Source: Acidimicrobiaceae bacterium | GTDB taxonomy: Bacteria; Actinomycetota; Acidimicrobiia; Acidimicrobiales; RAAP-2 | Direction of reading: 5' to 3' | DNA length: 50,374 bases | Assembly (NCBI GenBank): GCA_003155135.1 | Contig: PMFN01000039.1 | Coordinates: 177,327-227,700, forward strand | Shown here: positions 17,588-24,583 of the stretch, piece by piece | Numbering within the stretch: the stretch's first letter is position 1 | Layout of the letters: every line of letters starts with the position of its first letter | Notes under the pieces: generated by a model | Seen by the model: only the letters and a program-made list of their open reading frames with translations | What the model was told of the DNA's origin: nothing | Databases searched by the model: none | Program-made: the position numbers and the translations under genes

Positions 17588-17594
17588 GCGGCAT
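17565..17594 (-). other. nine-codon His-rich mini-ORF overlapping the infC start
   Basis: ATG 17594 to TGA 17565 encodes MPHSHRHHW. It starts only two bases after the AGGAG that serves infC, in another frame, and reads across the AUA start. It may be chance, or a decoy start that competes with the weak AUA. Translation is unproven. Confidence 0.25.
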
Positions 17595-17596
17595 CA

Positions 17597-17604
17597 CTCC
17601 TCTT
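17597..17604 (-). promoter_or_regulatory. ribosome binding site that fixes the infC AUA start
   Basis: AAGAGGAG on the minus strand lies nine bases upstream of the ATA codon (17587-17585). It is among the strongest Shine-Dalgarno sequences in the window and supports initiation here rather than at the downstream GTG 17530, which would cut off the conserved N-terminus. Confidence 0.7.
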
Positions 17605-17609
17605 GGTCG

Positions 17610-17632
17610 GGTCCGCGGTCTTTCCGCGGGCC
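17610..17632 (-). promoter_or_regulatory. hairpin in the infC leader
   Basis: CCGCGG-AAAGA-CCGCGG on the minus strand, with two extra flanking G-C pairs across one mismatch. It ends five bases before the infC ribosome binding site. It could shape translation control of the operon; no T-tract follows, so it is not a terminator. Confidence 0.45.
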
Positions 17633-17771
17633 GTACGATGAAGCGGAGCCACGAAGGGCCAAGCCCGTTCGGTGCCACATCGACCCGGCGCACGCGTGAA
17701 CGACCGTAGAGGTCGTGGTGGCCGGGTGGAGGCGGCCCGAGGGCGGCCCCGCTTCTGTCATTGGAAGTGCC

Positions 17772-17777
17772 TAGGCT
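17772..17777 (+). promoter_or_regulatory. -10 element of the DUF1844-like gene
   Basis: TAGGCT ends six bases before ATG 17784, with no Shine-Dalgarno between; this suggests a leaderless start. The same CCTAGG core gives TAGCCT on the other strand, a possible infC operon -10 that would leave a leader of roughly 180 bases. Confidence 0.5.
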
Positions 17778-17783
17778 ACCAGC

Positions 17784-18215
17784 ATGAGCAGCTTGTGGAC
17801 ACCCTCGGGCGAGCACCCGGTCGACGACGAGGCACCCGGGTCCCCCGATGGAGGCCCGCTCGGGCCCGAGAGCGAAGAGCAGGCGGCCCTCGAGGTCGAA
17901 GAGCTCCGTCGCCAGCTGGCGGCCACTCCGGCCAGCGTCGTCATCGCCAACCACTGCTACGGCCTCTTCGAGTTGGCCGCTGTCTACCTGTCCCAGATGC
18001 CCCCGGTCCTCGACGAGGCCAAGGTGGCCATCGACGCGCTCGGCGCCCTGGTCGAGGGCCTCGGGCCTCGTCTCGGTGACGTGGAGCCCCAGCTGCGCGA
18101 TGCGCTCGCCCAGGTCCGCCTCGCCTTCGTCGAGCTCGACGCCATCGAGCGTGCACGAGACGACCCCGACGGCCCGACCCCGCCGAACGGCGCGGAGGTC
18201 ACTCCCGGGGCCTGA
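17784..18215 (+). CDS. DUF1844-like conserved protein
   Basis: 143 residues, no signal peptide. An acidic, Gly/Pro-rich N-terminus (1-30) is followed by helices: ASVVIANHCYGLFELAAVYL near residue 50, then DEAKVAIDALGALVEGLGPR and a LRDALAQVRLAFVEL helix. This spacing matches DUF1844, a family of unknown function often found next to infC. Divergent from infC, it probably has its own leaderless promoter. Its last 17 bases overlap the convergent cold-shock-fold gene. The family assignment rests on the pattern, not a search. Confidence 0.78.
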   Translation: MSSLWTPSGEHPVDDEAPGSPDGGPLGPESEEQAALEVEELRRQLAATPASVVIANHCYGLFELAAVYLSQMPPVLDEAKVAIDALGALVEGLGPRLGDVEPQLRDALAQVRLAFVELDAIERARDDPDGPTPPNGAEVTPGA

Positions 18216-18471
18216 GGCCTGCGTGGCCCGGGGCCACGAACCGTGCCTCGAGGAGGCCCAGGTGCCCGGCGGCCAGCTCGAAGACCACGGCGGTGCCCGC
18301 ATCGATGGTGCGTGAGCCCCCCGCGATGGCGGTGCAGTGGAACGGCCACTCCTGGCCCGCCTCGTCGATGAGCGTCCCGAGCCCGCGGTCGGCGTCATAG
18401 GCGCTGATCGAGCCGCTCGCCAAGTGGCGCCCTTGGGGGGCCGATGCGTTCGGGCTGCTCGCGACGGGCAC
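18199..18471 (-). CDS. cold-shock-domain-like (OB-fold) small protein
   Basis: 90 residues. Residues 17-80 follow a CspA-type pattern: SGSISAYDADRGLGTLIDEA (compare 'G-V-F-N-..-G-F-G-I'), then WPFHCTAIAGGSRTIDAGT and VVFELAAGHLGLLEARFV. The aromatic RNP residues of true Csp proteins are mostly replaced, so nucleic-acid binding is uncertain. GTG 18471 lies eight bases after the hisG stop, suggesting the same transcript. Its 3' end overlaps the DUF1844-like gene tail to tail. Confidence 0.78.
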   Translation of the reverse strand: MPVASSPNASAPQGRHLASGSISAYDADRGLGTLIDEAGQEWPFHCTAIAGGSRTIDAGTAVVFELAAGHLGLLEARFVAPGHAGLRPRE

Positions 18472-18479
18472 GGCGCTGC

Positions 18480-19364
18480 TCAGTGGACGATCTTGGAGAG
18501 TGCGAGTTCCAAGATGTCGCTGGCGCCGCGGTCCTTCAGCGCCGGGATGAGGGTGTTGATGTCGGACTTGGGCACCACCGTCTCGACGGCATAGCCCCCG
18601 CCGCCGGAGAGCTCAGAGACAGTGGGCGAGCGCAGCGCGGGCAAGAGCTCGATCACCGAGGCCAGACCGTCGCGCGCCACGTTGAGCTTGACCAACACCT
18701 TCTCGCGAGCCTCCAAGGTGCCGAGGAGCAGGGTCAGGAGCTGGCCCATGGCGTGGCGCTTCTCGGGGTCGGCGGCGGCCGAAGGGTTGGCGATGAGCTC
18801 GGTGTGCGAGACGAGGAGCGTCTCGATGACCCGCAGGCCCGCCGCGTGCAGCGCCCGGCCGGTCTCGGTGATCTCGACGACGCAGTCAGCGATATCAGGC
18901 ACCTTCGCCTCGGTGGCGCCGTAGGAGAGCGCAACGTCGGCATCGATGCCCTGGGCGACGAGCGATCGACGGGTCAGCTCGGGGTACTCGGTCGAGACGC
19001 GCAGGGTGCCTCGGTGCTCGGCCAGGTCTGCGAGGGTCCGATACGGCGACGCTTCCGCCACCGCCAGCACCACCCGGATGGGGTTCGAGGTCGCCTTCGA
19101 GTACTCGAGCTGGCCGAGCGACACCACGTCCGCCCCGCGCTCTTCGATCCAGTCGCGCCCGGTGATGCCGATGTCGAATAGCCCGTCGGCCACGTAGACC
19201 GGGATCTCCTGGGGCCGGAGAATGCGCACCTCATCGACGCGCGGGTCGGCGATGGATGCCCGGTAGTCGACGTCCGACGAGCGAGAAACGGCCAGGTCGG
19301 CGGCGGCGAACAGCTCGAGGGTGGCGCGCTCGAGCGAACCTTTGGGCAGCACCAGGCGCAACAT
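18480..19364 (-). CDS. hisG: ATP phosphoribosyltransferase
   Basis: First step of histidine synthesis: joins ATP and PRPP. At 294 residues it is the long form with a C-terminal regulatory domain (about 215-294, VLVKLNVARDGLASVIELLP), which binds histidine in the family and removes the need for HisZ. The N-terminal RLVLPKGSLE and DIGITGRDWIEE match the catalytic lobes. The usual phosphoribosyl-ATP diphosphatase gene hisE is not next to it. It lies 42 bases downstream of ribH. Confidence 0.95.
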   Translation of the reverse strand: MLRLVLPKGSLERATLELFAAADLAVSRSSDVDYRASIADPRVDEVRILRPQEIPVYVADGLFDIGITGRDWIEERGADVVSLGQLEYSKATSNPIRVVLAVAEASPYRTLADLAEHRGTLRVSTEYPELTRRSLVAQGIDADVALSYGATEAKVPDIADCVVEITETGRALHAAGLRVIETLLVSHTELIANPSAAADPEKRHAMGQLLTLLLGTLEAREKVLVKLNVARDGLASVIELLPALRSPTVSELSGGGGYAVETVVPKSDINTLIPALKDRGASDILELALSKIVH

Positions 19365-19406
19365 GGCCTAGATCATTCCAGACTGCGCGCGGCCCGGCGG
19401 CGGAAC

Positions 19407-19943
19407 TCAGCCCAAGAGCGGCGACGAGCGGAGCAGCCGGCACATCTCGACCGCCGTCAAGGCGGCCTCGCGGCCCTTGTTGGCATCCCCGGGCTCGGAG
19501 CGCTCGAGGGCCTGGTCCACGGTGTCGGTGGTGAGGACCCCGAAGACGACTGGCAGGCCGGTGTCGAGTGCGACTCGAGCGATGCCCGCAGCGCACTGGC
19601 CGGCCACGAAGTCGTAGTGGCCGGTGTCGCCCCGGATCACCGCACCGAGGCAGATCACCGCGTCGATGCGTCCCGAGCGGGCCAGTGCCGAGGCCACGAG
19701 CGGCAGCTCGAAGGCACCCGGCGCCCAGGCGAGCGTCACGTCGGAGGCATCGACCCCCGCTCCGTGGAGGCCGTCCAGCACGCCGTCAAGCAGCCGCGAT
19801 GTGATGCCCCCGTTGAAAAGTGCCGCCGCCACGCCGACGCGCAACCCCCGCCCGTCCTGGTCGCCCTGGAGCGACTTGCCGACCCGGGTGGCGACCGCCT
19901 CCAGCGTGCCGGGCGCGAGCAGGCTGTGCTCATCGGACGTCAT
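19407..19943 (-). CDS. ribH: 6,7-dimethyl-8-ribityllumazine synthase
   Basis: Penultimate riboflavin step, joining 3,4-dihydroxy-2-butanone 4-phosphate with the ribityl-aminouracil; family members form large hollow capsids. 178 residues with [19 protein letters not shown] near residue 36, [15 protein letters not shown] (73-87), the substrate-site [17 protein letters not shown] and [11 protein letters not shown]. Its N-terminus is some 20 residues longer than minimal homologues. ATG 19943 overlaps the end of ribBA by 14 bases. Confidence 0.96.
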   Translation of the reverse strand: MTSDEHSLLAPGTLEAVATRVGKSLQGDQDGRGLRVGVAAALFNGGITSRLLDGVLDGLHGAGVDASDVTLAWAPGAFELPLVASALARSGRIDAVICLGAVIRGDTGHYDFVAGQCAAGIARVALDTGLPVVFGVLTTDTVDQALERSEPGDANKGREAALTAVEMCRLLRSSPLLG

Positions 19944-21150
19944 CGAGGCCCTCCAAGAGGTGTCCCATGCGCTCGCGCTTGGTGCGGAGGTACTCGATGT
20001 TCTCGGGGTTGGGCGAGGACTCGAGCGGCACGCGCTCGGTGATGTCGAGGCCGAAGCCCTCGAGGCCGCCGTACTTGACCGGGTTGTTGGTCATGAGCCG
20101 CATGGTGCTCACCCCGAGGTCGACGAGCATCTGGGCACCGATGCCGTACTCGCGGCTGTCGACGGGGAGCCCGAGCTCCAGGTTGGCGTCGACGGTGTCG
20201 GCCCCCTCTTCTTGGAGCCGGTAGGCGCGGATCTTGTGTGCGAGGCCGATGCCGCGACCCTCGTGGCCCCGGAGGTAGACGAGCACGCCACGGCCCTCCT
20301 TGGCGATGAGGTCGAGGGCGGCGTGCAGCTGGGGACCGCAGTCGCAGCGCAGCGACCCGAAGACGTCACCGGTCAGGCACTCCGAGTGCACGCGCACCAG
20401 CACGTTGTCGTGGCCGGCTACGTCGCCCATCACGAAGGCGAGGTGCTGCTCACCGTCGAGGACCGACTCGTAAACGTGGGCGGTGAACTCCGCCCCGTCG
20501 GTCGGGATGCGCGCCTGGCCCACGCGCCGGACGAGCTTCTCGTTGCGGCGCCGGTAGCGGATCAGGTCGGCGATCGAGATGAACGGGAGCCCGTGCCCCT
20601 CGGCGAAACGGGCCAGCTCGGGGAGCCGGGCCATCTCGGCCTTGTCCTCGGTCACGATCTCGCAGAGCACGCCGGCGGGGGTGAGGCCCGCCGCCCGGGC
20701 CAGGTCGACGGTTGCCTCGGTGTGGCCGGCCCGCTTCAGCACCCCGCCCTGCCGGTAGCGGAGCGGGAAGATGTGCCCCGGCCGATTGAGGTCCGTCGGG
20801 CGCGTCACCGGGTCGATCAACGCGGCAATCGTCGACGAGCGGTCGGCGGCCGAGATGCCGGTCGTGGTGCCGTGCCGGTAGTCCACGCTGACCGTGAACG
20901 CCGTGCGCTGGGCCTCGGTGTTGGCGTTGACCATGAGGGGCAGGTCGAGCTGGTCGGCGCGCTCGTTGGTGAGCGGGACGCAGATCACCCCGGACGTGTG
21001 GGCCAAGAAGAAGGCGATGTTCTCGGGCGAGGCCGACTCGGCCGCCATCACGAGGTCGCCCTCGTTCTCGCGGTCTTCGTCGTCGACCACGACCACCATG
21101 CCGCCTGCGGCGATGGCGTCGATTGCCTCTTGTACCGGGGAAAACACCAT
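19930..21150 (-). CDS. ribBA: bifunctional DHBP synthase / GTP cyclohydrolase II
   Basis: Makes both riboflavin precursors. The RibB half (1 to about 205) has the acidic [16 protein letters not shown] loop and the [17 protein letters not shown] site. The RibA half (about 210-406) has zinc cysteines in [20 protein letters not shown], the catalytic [12 protein letters not shown] and the GTP-site [12 protein letters not shown] plus TNNP. Both active sites look complete. The start ATG 21150 overlaps the ribD stop by one base (TGATG); a longer frame to 21216 is a ribD shadow. Riboflavin synthase would normally sit between ribD and this gene and is absent. Confidence 0.96.
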   Translation of the reverse strand: MVFSPVQEAIDAIAAGGMVVVVDDEDRENEGDLVMAAESASPENIAFFLAHTSGVICVPLTNERADQLDLPLMVNANTEAQRTAFTVSVDYRHGTTTGISAADRSSTIAALIDPVTRPTDLNRPGHIFPLRYRQGGVLKRAGHTEATVDLARAAGLTPAGVLCEIVTEDKAEMARLPELARFAEGHGLPFISIADLIRYRRRNEKLVRRVGQARIPTDGAEFTAHVYESVLDGEQHLAFVMGDVAGHDNVLVRVHSECLTGDVFGSLRCDCGPQLHAALDLIAKEGRGVLVYLRGHEGRGIGLAHKIRAYRLQEEGADTVDANLELGLPVDSREYGIGAQMLVDLGVSTMRLMTNNPVKYGGLEGFGLDITERVPLESSPNPENIEYLRTKRERMGHLLEGLDDVR

Positions 21151-22178
21151 CAGGCTGCCACCTCTACGCGTACGTCGTCTCCGAGGCGCTCCACCGAGAT
21201 CAGCGTTCCTCTCCACACATCGTCGATGCTCGGCGCACCGGGCCCGGCGAAGACCGGCCGGCCGTCGTCGCCGCCCAGAAAGGCCGGTGCCAGGTAGACC
21301 ACGTAGCGGTCCACGAGCCCGGCGGCATGGAAGTCGTGTGCCACGTGCGCACCACCTTCCACCAGGACCTGGAGGACCCCCCGTGCGCCCAGCTCGTCCA
21401 AGACGCTGGCGAGGTCGCCACTGAGCTCGAGGGCAGGGTGGACCCGGGCCCCGGCCGGCGCGGTGCCGAGGACGACCCGCAGAGGCTGGCGGTCGCCGGA
21501 GACCTCGCTTGGACCCGCGCCCGGGGAGTCCTCCTCCCCGAGCCGGACGGTGAGCGAGGGGTCATCCGCGCGCACGGTTCCCGCCCCGACCACGACCGCG
21601 TCGGAGCGGGCCCGCAGAAGGTGGGCATCGTGGCGGGCGGCGCTCGAGGTGATCCAGCGGCTCGAGCCGTCGGGCGCGGCGGTGCGCCCGTCGAGCGTGC
21701 TGGCCAACTTGAGGACCACGAAGGGGCGTCCGGTCCGGCGGTGCTTGAGGTAGGCAGCGAGCTGCTCGGTGACCTCGTCGGCGAGCACCCCGGTGACCAC
21801 CTCGATGCCGGCCGCCTCGAGGGCGGCGACACCGCGCCCCGAGACGAGCGGGTCGGGGTCGAGGAGGCCGATCACCACGCGGCCGACGCCCGCCGCGACG
21901 ATGGCGTCGGTGCACGGCGGCGTGCGGCCGTAGTGGGCGCAGGGCTCGAGCGTGCTGTAGAGCGTCGCACCGGTCACGTCACCCAGGCGGGCGGCGGCGC
22001 CAAGCGCACTGACCTCGGCGTGGGGGCCACCCGGCGGGGCCGTCGCTCCCTCGGCGGTGCGCTCCCCCTCGGAAACTGCGAGCACGACCACCGCACCCAC
22101 CCACGGATTCGGCGACGTGCTGGCGCGCACGGCGGCGGCCAGCTCGATCGCCCGTCCCATGTGGATCTCGTCATTCAC
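21150..22178 (-). CDS. ribD: bifunctional riboflavin deaminase/reductase
   Basis: Deaminates and then reduces the pyrimidine intermediate made by GTP cyclohydrolase II. The N-terminal cytidine-deaminase-like domain (1 to about 145) has [11 protein letters not shown] and zinc ligands in [10 protein letters not shown] and [18 protein letters not shown]. The C-terminal reductase domain begins [14 protein letters not shown]. At 342 residues it is complete. GTG 22178 is preceded by AAGGG inside a palindrome; ATG 22160 is an internal alternative that would still keep the domain. Confidence 0.95.
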   Translation of the reverse strand: MNDEIHMGRAIELAAAVRASTSPNPWVGAVVVLAVSEGERTAEGATAPPGGPHAEVSALGAAARLGDVTGATLYSTLEPCAHYGRTPPCTDAIVAAGVGRVVIGLLDPDPLVSGRGVAALEAAGIEVVTGVLADEVTEQLAAYLKHRRTGRPFVVLKLASTLDGRTAAPDGSSRWITSSAARHDAHLLRARSDAVVVGAGTVRADDPSLTVRLGEEDSPGAGPSEVSGDRQPLRVVLGTAPAGARVHPALELSGDLASVLDELGARGVLQVLVEGGAHVAHDFHAAGLVDRYVVYLAPAFLGGDDGRPVFAGPGAPSIDDVWRGTLISVERLGDDVRVEVAA

Positions 22179-22186
22179 GTCGGCAT

Positions 22187-22198
22187 CCCTTCGAAGGG
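22187..22198 (-). promoter_or_regulatory. palindrome enclosing the ribD ribosome binding site
   Basis: CCCTTCGAAGGG is a perfect 12-bp palindrome whose AAGGG half is the only Shine-Dalgarno candidate for GTG 22178. It abuts the large inverted repeat at 22197-22238. If it folds in the mRNA, the site would be partly masked. Confidence 0.4.
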
Positions 22199-22238
22199 CG
22201 TTCCCATACTAGAACACGTTCCAGTATTGGGGAACGCC
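22197..22238. promoter_or_regulatory. large inverted repeat with a KstR-like core
   Basis: GGCGTTCCC at one end pairs with GGGAACGCC at the other; the inner arms ATACTAGAAC and GTTCCAGTAT pair with one mismatch, and a two-base bulge separates the blocks. The centre TAGAACACGTTCCA fits the KstR half-site pattern TnnAACnnGTTnnA known from mycobacterial steroid-catabolism genes. It lies in the 155-base rpe-ribD gap. No T-run follows on either strand, so a terminator is unlikely. Regulator identity is inference. Confidence 0.6.
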
Positions 22239-22333
22239 GGGTGCTCCGAGGCCCACTGGCAACGCCCGACGCCGGTCAGGGAACCGTCGCCGACTTGGGA
22301 AACCATGGTAGTTCGCCGCCCTCCATGCCCCGG

Positions 22334-23044
22334 TCACCGCGAGGGGGTCATCGCCCCTCGCGCTGCGTGGCGAATGGCGTCTGCGGCCTCCCAGGGTCGC
22401 TCGTGGCCGAAGATCGCCGAACCTGCCACCAAGACGTTCGCCCCGGCGCGGGCTGCGAGGGGAGCGGTCTCGGGGTCGATGCCGCCGTCGACCTCGAGGT
22501 CGACCGCCAGGTGCGCGTCGTCGATGGCCGCGCGCACCGCTGCCACCTTGTCCATCACCTCGGGCATGAAGGACTGGCCCCCGAAACCGGGGAACACGGT
22601 CATGCACAACACGAGGTCGACGGCCCCGAGGTGGGGCTCGAGTGCCTCGAAGGGCGTATCAGGGTTGGCCGCCAGGCCGACGCGCAAGCCGAGGCCGCGC
22701 ATCTGGGCGAGGAGGGTGGTGGTGTCCGCCACTTCGACGTGGACCGTGCAGCCGTCGGCCCCGGCCTTGGCGAACGCCTCGAGGAAGTCGCCTGGGTCGG
22801 TCATCATGAGGTGGCAGTCGAAGAAGAGCCCCGAGTGGCGCCGGAGTGAGGCCACGACCGGCGGCCCGATGGTCACGTTGGGCACGAAGTGGCCGTCCAT
22901 CACGTCGACGTGGAGCCATTCGGCGACGCTCGACACCTCGCCGACCTCCTCGGCAAGGGAGCCGAAGTCGGCCGAGAGGATCGACGGCGCGATCTTGAGG
23001 GCGCCGGGCTCGCCGGCGTGGCGCGCTGGAGCACCTGTCGTCAT
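22334..23044 (-). CDS. rpe: ribulose-phosphate 3-epimerase
   Basis: Interconverts ribulose 5-phosphate and xylulose 5-phosphate; the former also feeds DHBP synthase for riboflavin. The TIM-barrel motifs are IAPSILSADFGSLAEEV, WLHVDVMDGHFVPNVTIGP (metal-site His and Asp), DCHLMM, VFPGFGGQSF and LEVDGGIDPETAP with the C-terminal phosphate loop GANVLVAGSAIF. 236 residues, with an N-terminal extension of about 14. ATG 23044 overlaps the fmt stop (ATGA). Confidence 0.96.
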   Translation of the reverse strand: MTTGAPARHAGEPGALKIAPSILSADFGSLAEEVGEVSSVAEWLHVDVMDGHFVPNVTIGPPVVASLRRHSGLFFDCHLMMTDPGDFLEAFAKAGADGCTVHVEVADTTTLLAQMRGLGLRVGLAANPDTPFEALEPHLGAVDLVLCMTVFPGFGGQSFMPEVMDKVAAVRAAIDDAHLAVDLEVDGGIDPETAPLAARAGANVLVAGSAIFGHERPWEAADAIRHAARGAMTPSR

Positions 23045-23934
23045 GACCCCACCCTATTGTCGCCGTCGCCCAGCACGAGGCGCCCGTCGGCCCGAAGCCC
23101 GCGCCGCCAGTCGGCTGCGCGCATGGGCCGGCCCCCCTCGGGCTGCACCGAGACGAGGGCCAGCGCGCCATCGGCGGTACTGACCAGCTCGCCCTCGAGT
23201 GTCCCTGGCGCCGTCGGCGTCGCGGATGCTCCCTCGGCGGCGAGGACGCGCAAGCGCCTCCCGCCGAGCCTGGTCCACGCCCGCCCAAGGCGCACCAACC
23301 GGAGGAGCTCGTCGGTCGGGGCATCGAAATGCAGCTCGAAGTCCGAGGGGCTGAGCTTCTCCGCGTAGGTGGCATCGCCCTGCTGGGGCACTGGGGCAGG
23401 GAGGCCCGCAACCCCGCCTGCGAGTGCATGCACCAGCAACTCGGTGCCCGCCTCGACGAGGCGCCACGCGAGGGTGGGCAGGTCGGCGCCGTCGACCGGG
23501 ACGGCGACCGTCTCATAGACCGGCCCCGTGTCGAGGCCCTCGTCGAGCGCCATGAGCGAGACGCCCGTCACCTCGTCGCCGGCCAGGATGGCCCGCTCGA
23601 CCGGGGCCGCTCCCCGCCAGCGCGGCAGCAGTGAGAAGTGCAGGTTCACCATGGGCAGCTGCTCGAGCAAGTCGGCGGGGATGATCCGGCCGTAGGCGAC
23701 GACCACACCGAGCTCGACCACAGCCGGGTCGATGGCATCGAGCCGGTCGGTGACCGCCAAGCCGAGCTCGAGGGCCGCCGCCTTGACGGGGCTCGGCGAC
23801 AGTGCCGTGCCCCGGCCGCGGCGTCGGTCGGCGCGCGAGACGACGAGTTCGATGTCGTGGCCGGCCGCCACGAGCGCCCGCAGCGGCGCAACAGCGAGCT
23901 CGGGCGTTCCGAGGTAGACGAGCCGGGCCACCAT
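23041..23934 (-). CDS. fmt: methionyl-tRNA formyltransferase
   Basis: Formylates initiator Met-tRNA using 10-formyl-THF. The N-terminal domain shows RLVYLGTPELAVAPLRAL and the folate-site NLHFSLLPRWRGAAPVERAI with Asn and His, followed by DTGPVYE with the catalytic Asp region. The C-terminal OB-like tRNA-binding domain runs from about residue 200. At 297 residues it is slightly short of the usual 310. It is functionally paired with def 58 bases upstream. The rRNA methyltransferase rsmB, common between fmt and rpe in actinobacteria, is missing. Confidence 0.95.
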   Translation of the reverse strand: MVARLVYLGTPELAVAPLRALVAAGHDIELVVSRADRRRGRGTALSPSPVKAAALELGLAVTDRLDAIDPAVVELGVVVAYGRIIPADLLEQLPMVNLHFSLLPRWRGAAPVERAILAGDEVTGVSLMALDEGLDTGPVYETVAVPVDGADLPTLAWRLVEAGTELLVHALAGGVAGLPAPVPQQGDATYAEKLSPSDFELHFDAPTDELLRLVRLGRAWTRLGGRRLRVLAAEGASATPTAPGTLEGELVSTADGALALVSVQPEGGRPMRAADWRRGLRADGRLVLGDGDNRVGS

Positions 23935-23992
23935 CCCACGCTACGCGCTCGGGTGCGTCGTTCCGGGCCCTCAGCTCGCGGGTGGCGCCACC

Positions 23993-24526
23993 TCAGCGCG
24001 AAAAGATGCTGGTGAGGCCGTCGGGGTCCGCGGCGGGCCCGTCGAGAGTGCGTGCACGCAGGATCTTCAAGGCGTCGCGTCGCTGGTCCTCGTCGAGGCG
24101 CTCGACGAGCAGTACGCCGTTCAGGTGGTCGATCTCGTGCTGGAAGACCCGACCCTCAAGCTCGTCGGCCTCGATCGAGATCTGGTTGCCGTCGAGATCG
24201 AAGCCCACCAGGTGCACGGCGTTCGGGCGCACGATCTCCCAGCTGAGTCCCGGGACCGAGAGGCACCCCTCCTCGAAGGCCCACTCCCCTGCCGACTCAA
24301 CGATCTCGGGGTTGATGACCACCCTCGGCCCATCGCCCACGTCGTAGACGAAGATCCGGCGCTGCACGCCGACTTGGTTGGCCGCCAGACCCGAGCCTGG
24401 GGCCTCGTACATCGTGTCGAGCATGTTGTCGACCAGCTTGGCGATCTTGCCGTCGATCTCTGCCACCTCGAGGGTGCGTCGTTTGAGCACGGGGTCCCCG
24501 TACTGGCGGATGGTGAAGGTAGTCAC
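23993..24526 (-). CDS. def: peptide deformylase
   Basis: Removes the N-formyl group from new proteins. All three metal-site motifs are intact: GSGLAANQVG (44-53), EGCLS with metal ligand Cys88, and QHEIDHLNG with His130, Glu131 and His134. 177 residues. GTG 24526 has no Shine-Dalgarno; a TACAAT hexamer ends six bases upstream, so the gene probably starts a leaderless transcript or is also read through from priA. A GTG start on a leaderless message is well tolerated in actinobacteria. Confidence 0.95.
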   Translation of the reverse strand: MTTFTIRQYGDPVLKRRTLEVAEIDGKIAKLVDNMLDTMYEAPGSGLAANQVGVQRRIFVYDVGDGPRVVINPEIVESAGEWAFEEGCLSVPGLSWEIVRPNAVHLVGFDLDGNQISIEADELEGRVFQHEIDHLNGVLLVERLDEDQRRDALKILRARTLDGPAADPDGLTSIFSR

Positions 24527-24532
24527 AGGTCA

Positions 24533-24538
24533 ATTGTA
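24533..24538 (-). promoter_or_regulatory. -10 element of the def-fmt-rpe unit
   Basis: TACAAT (five of six consensus bases) lies six bases before the def GTG start. It is in the 57-base priA-def gap. No good -35 was seen at 16-18 bases. Confidence 0.5.
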
Positions 24539-24583
24539 ATTGCCGGGATCAGGTCACCGGCACCGCTCACGTGCGGCCCCCGC

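Noticed and set aside
19624..21297. Long plus-strand open frame opposite ribH and ribBA
   Set aside because: Antisense shadow of conserved genes; composition is that of reversed GC-rich codons.
22197..22238. Large inverted repeat read as a rho-independent terminator of rpe
   Set aside because: No T-tract follows on either strand and the arms contain AT-rich core half-sites, more like an operator.
22239..22333. Possible FMN riboswitch before ribD
   Set aside because: A fragment resembling TTCCC..ACCGGCG is present, but the conserved framework (GGGTGAAATTCCC, AGCCCGCGA and the closing half) is missing.
23981..23992. GGTGGCGCCACC palindrome right after the def stop
   Set aside because: Twelve-base GC palindromes are expected by chance here; no T-run and no adjacent promoter.
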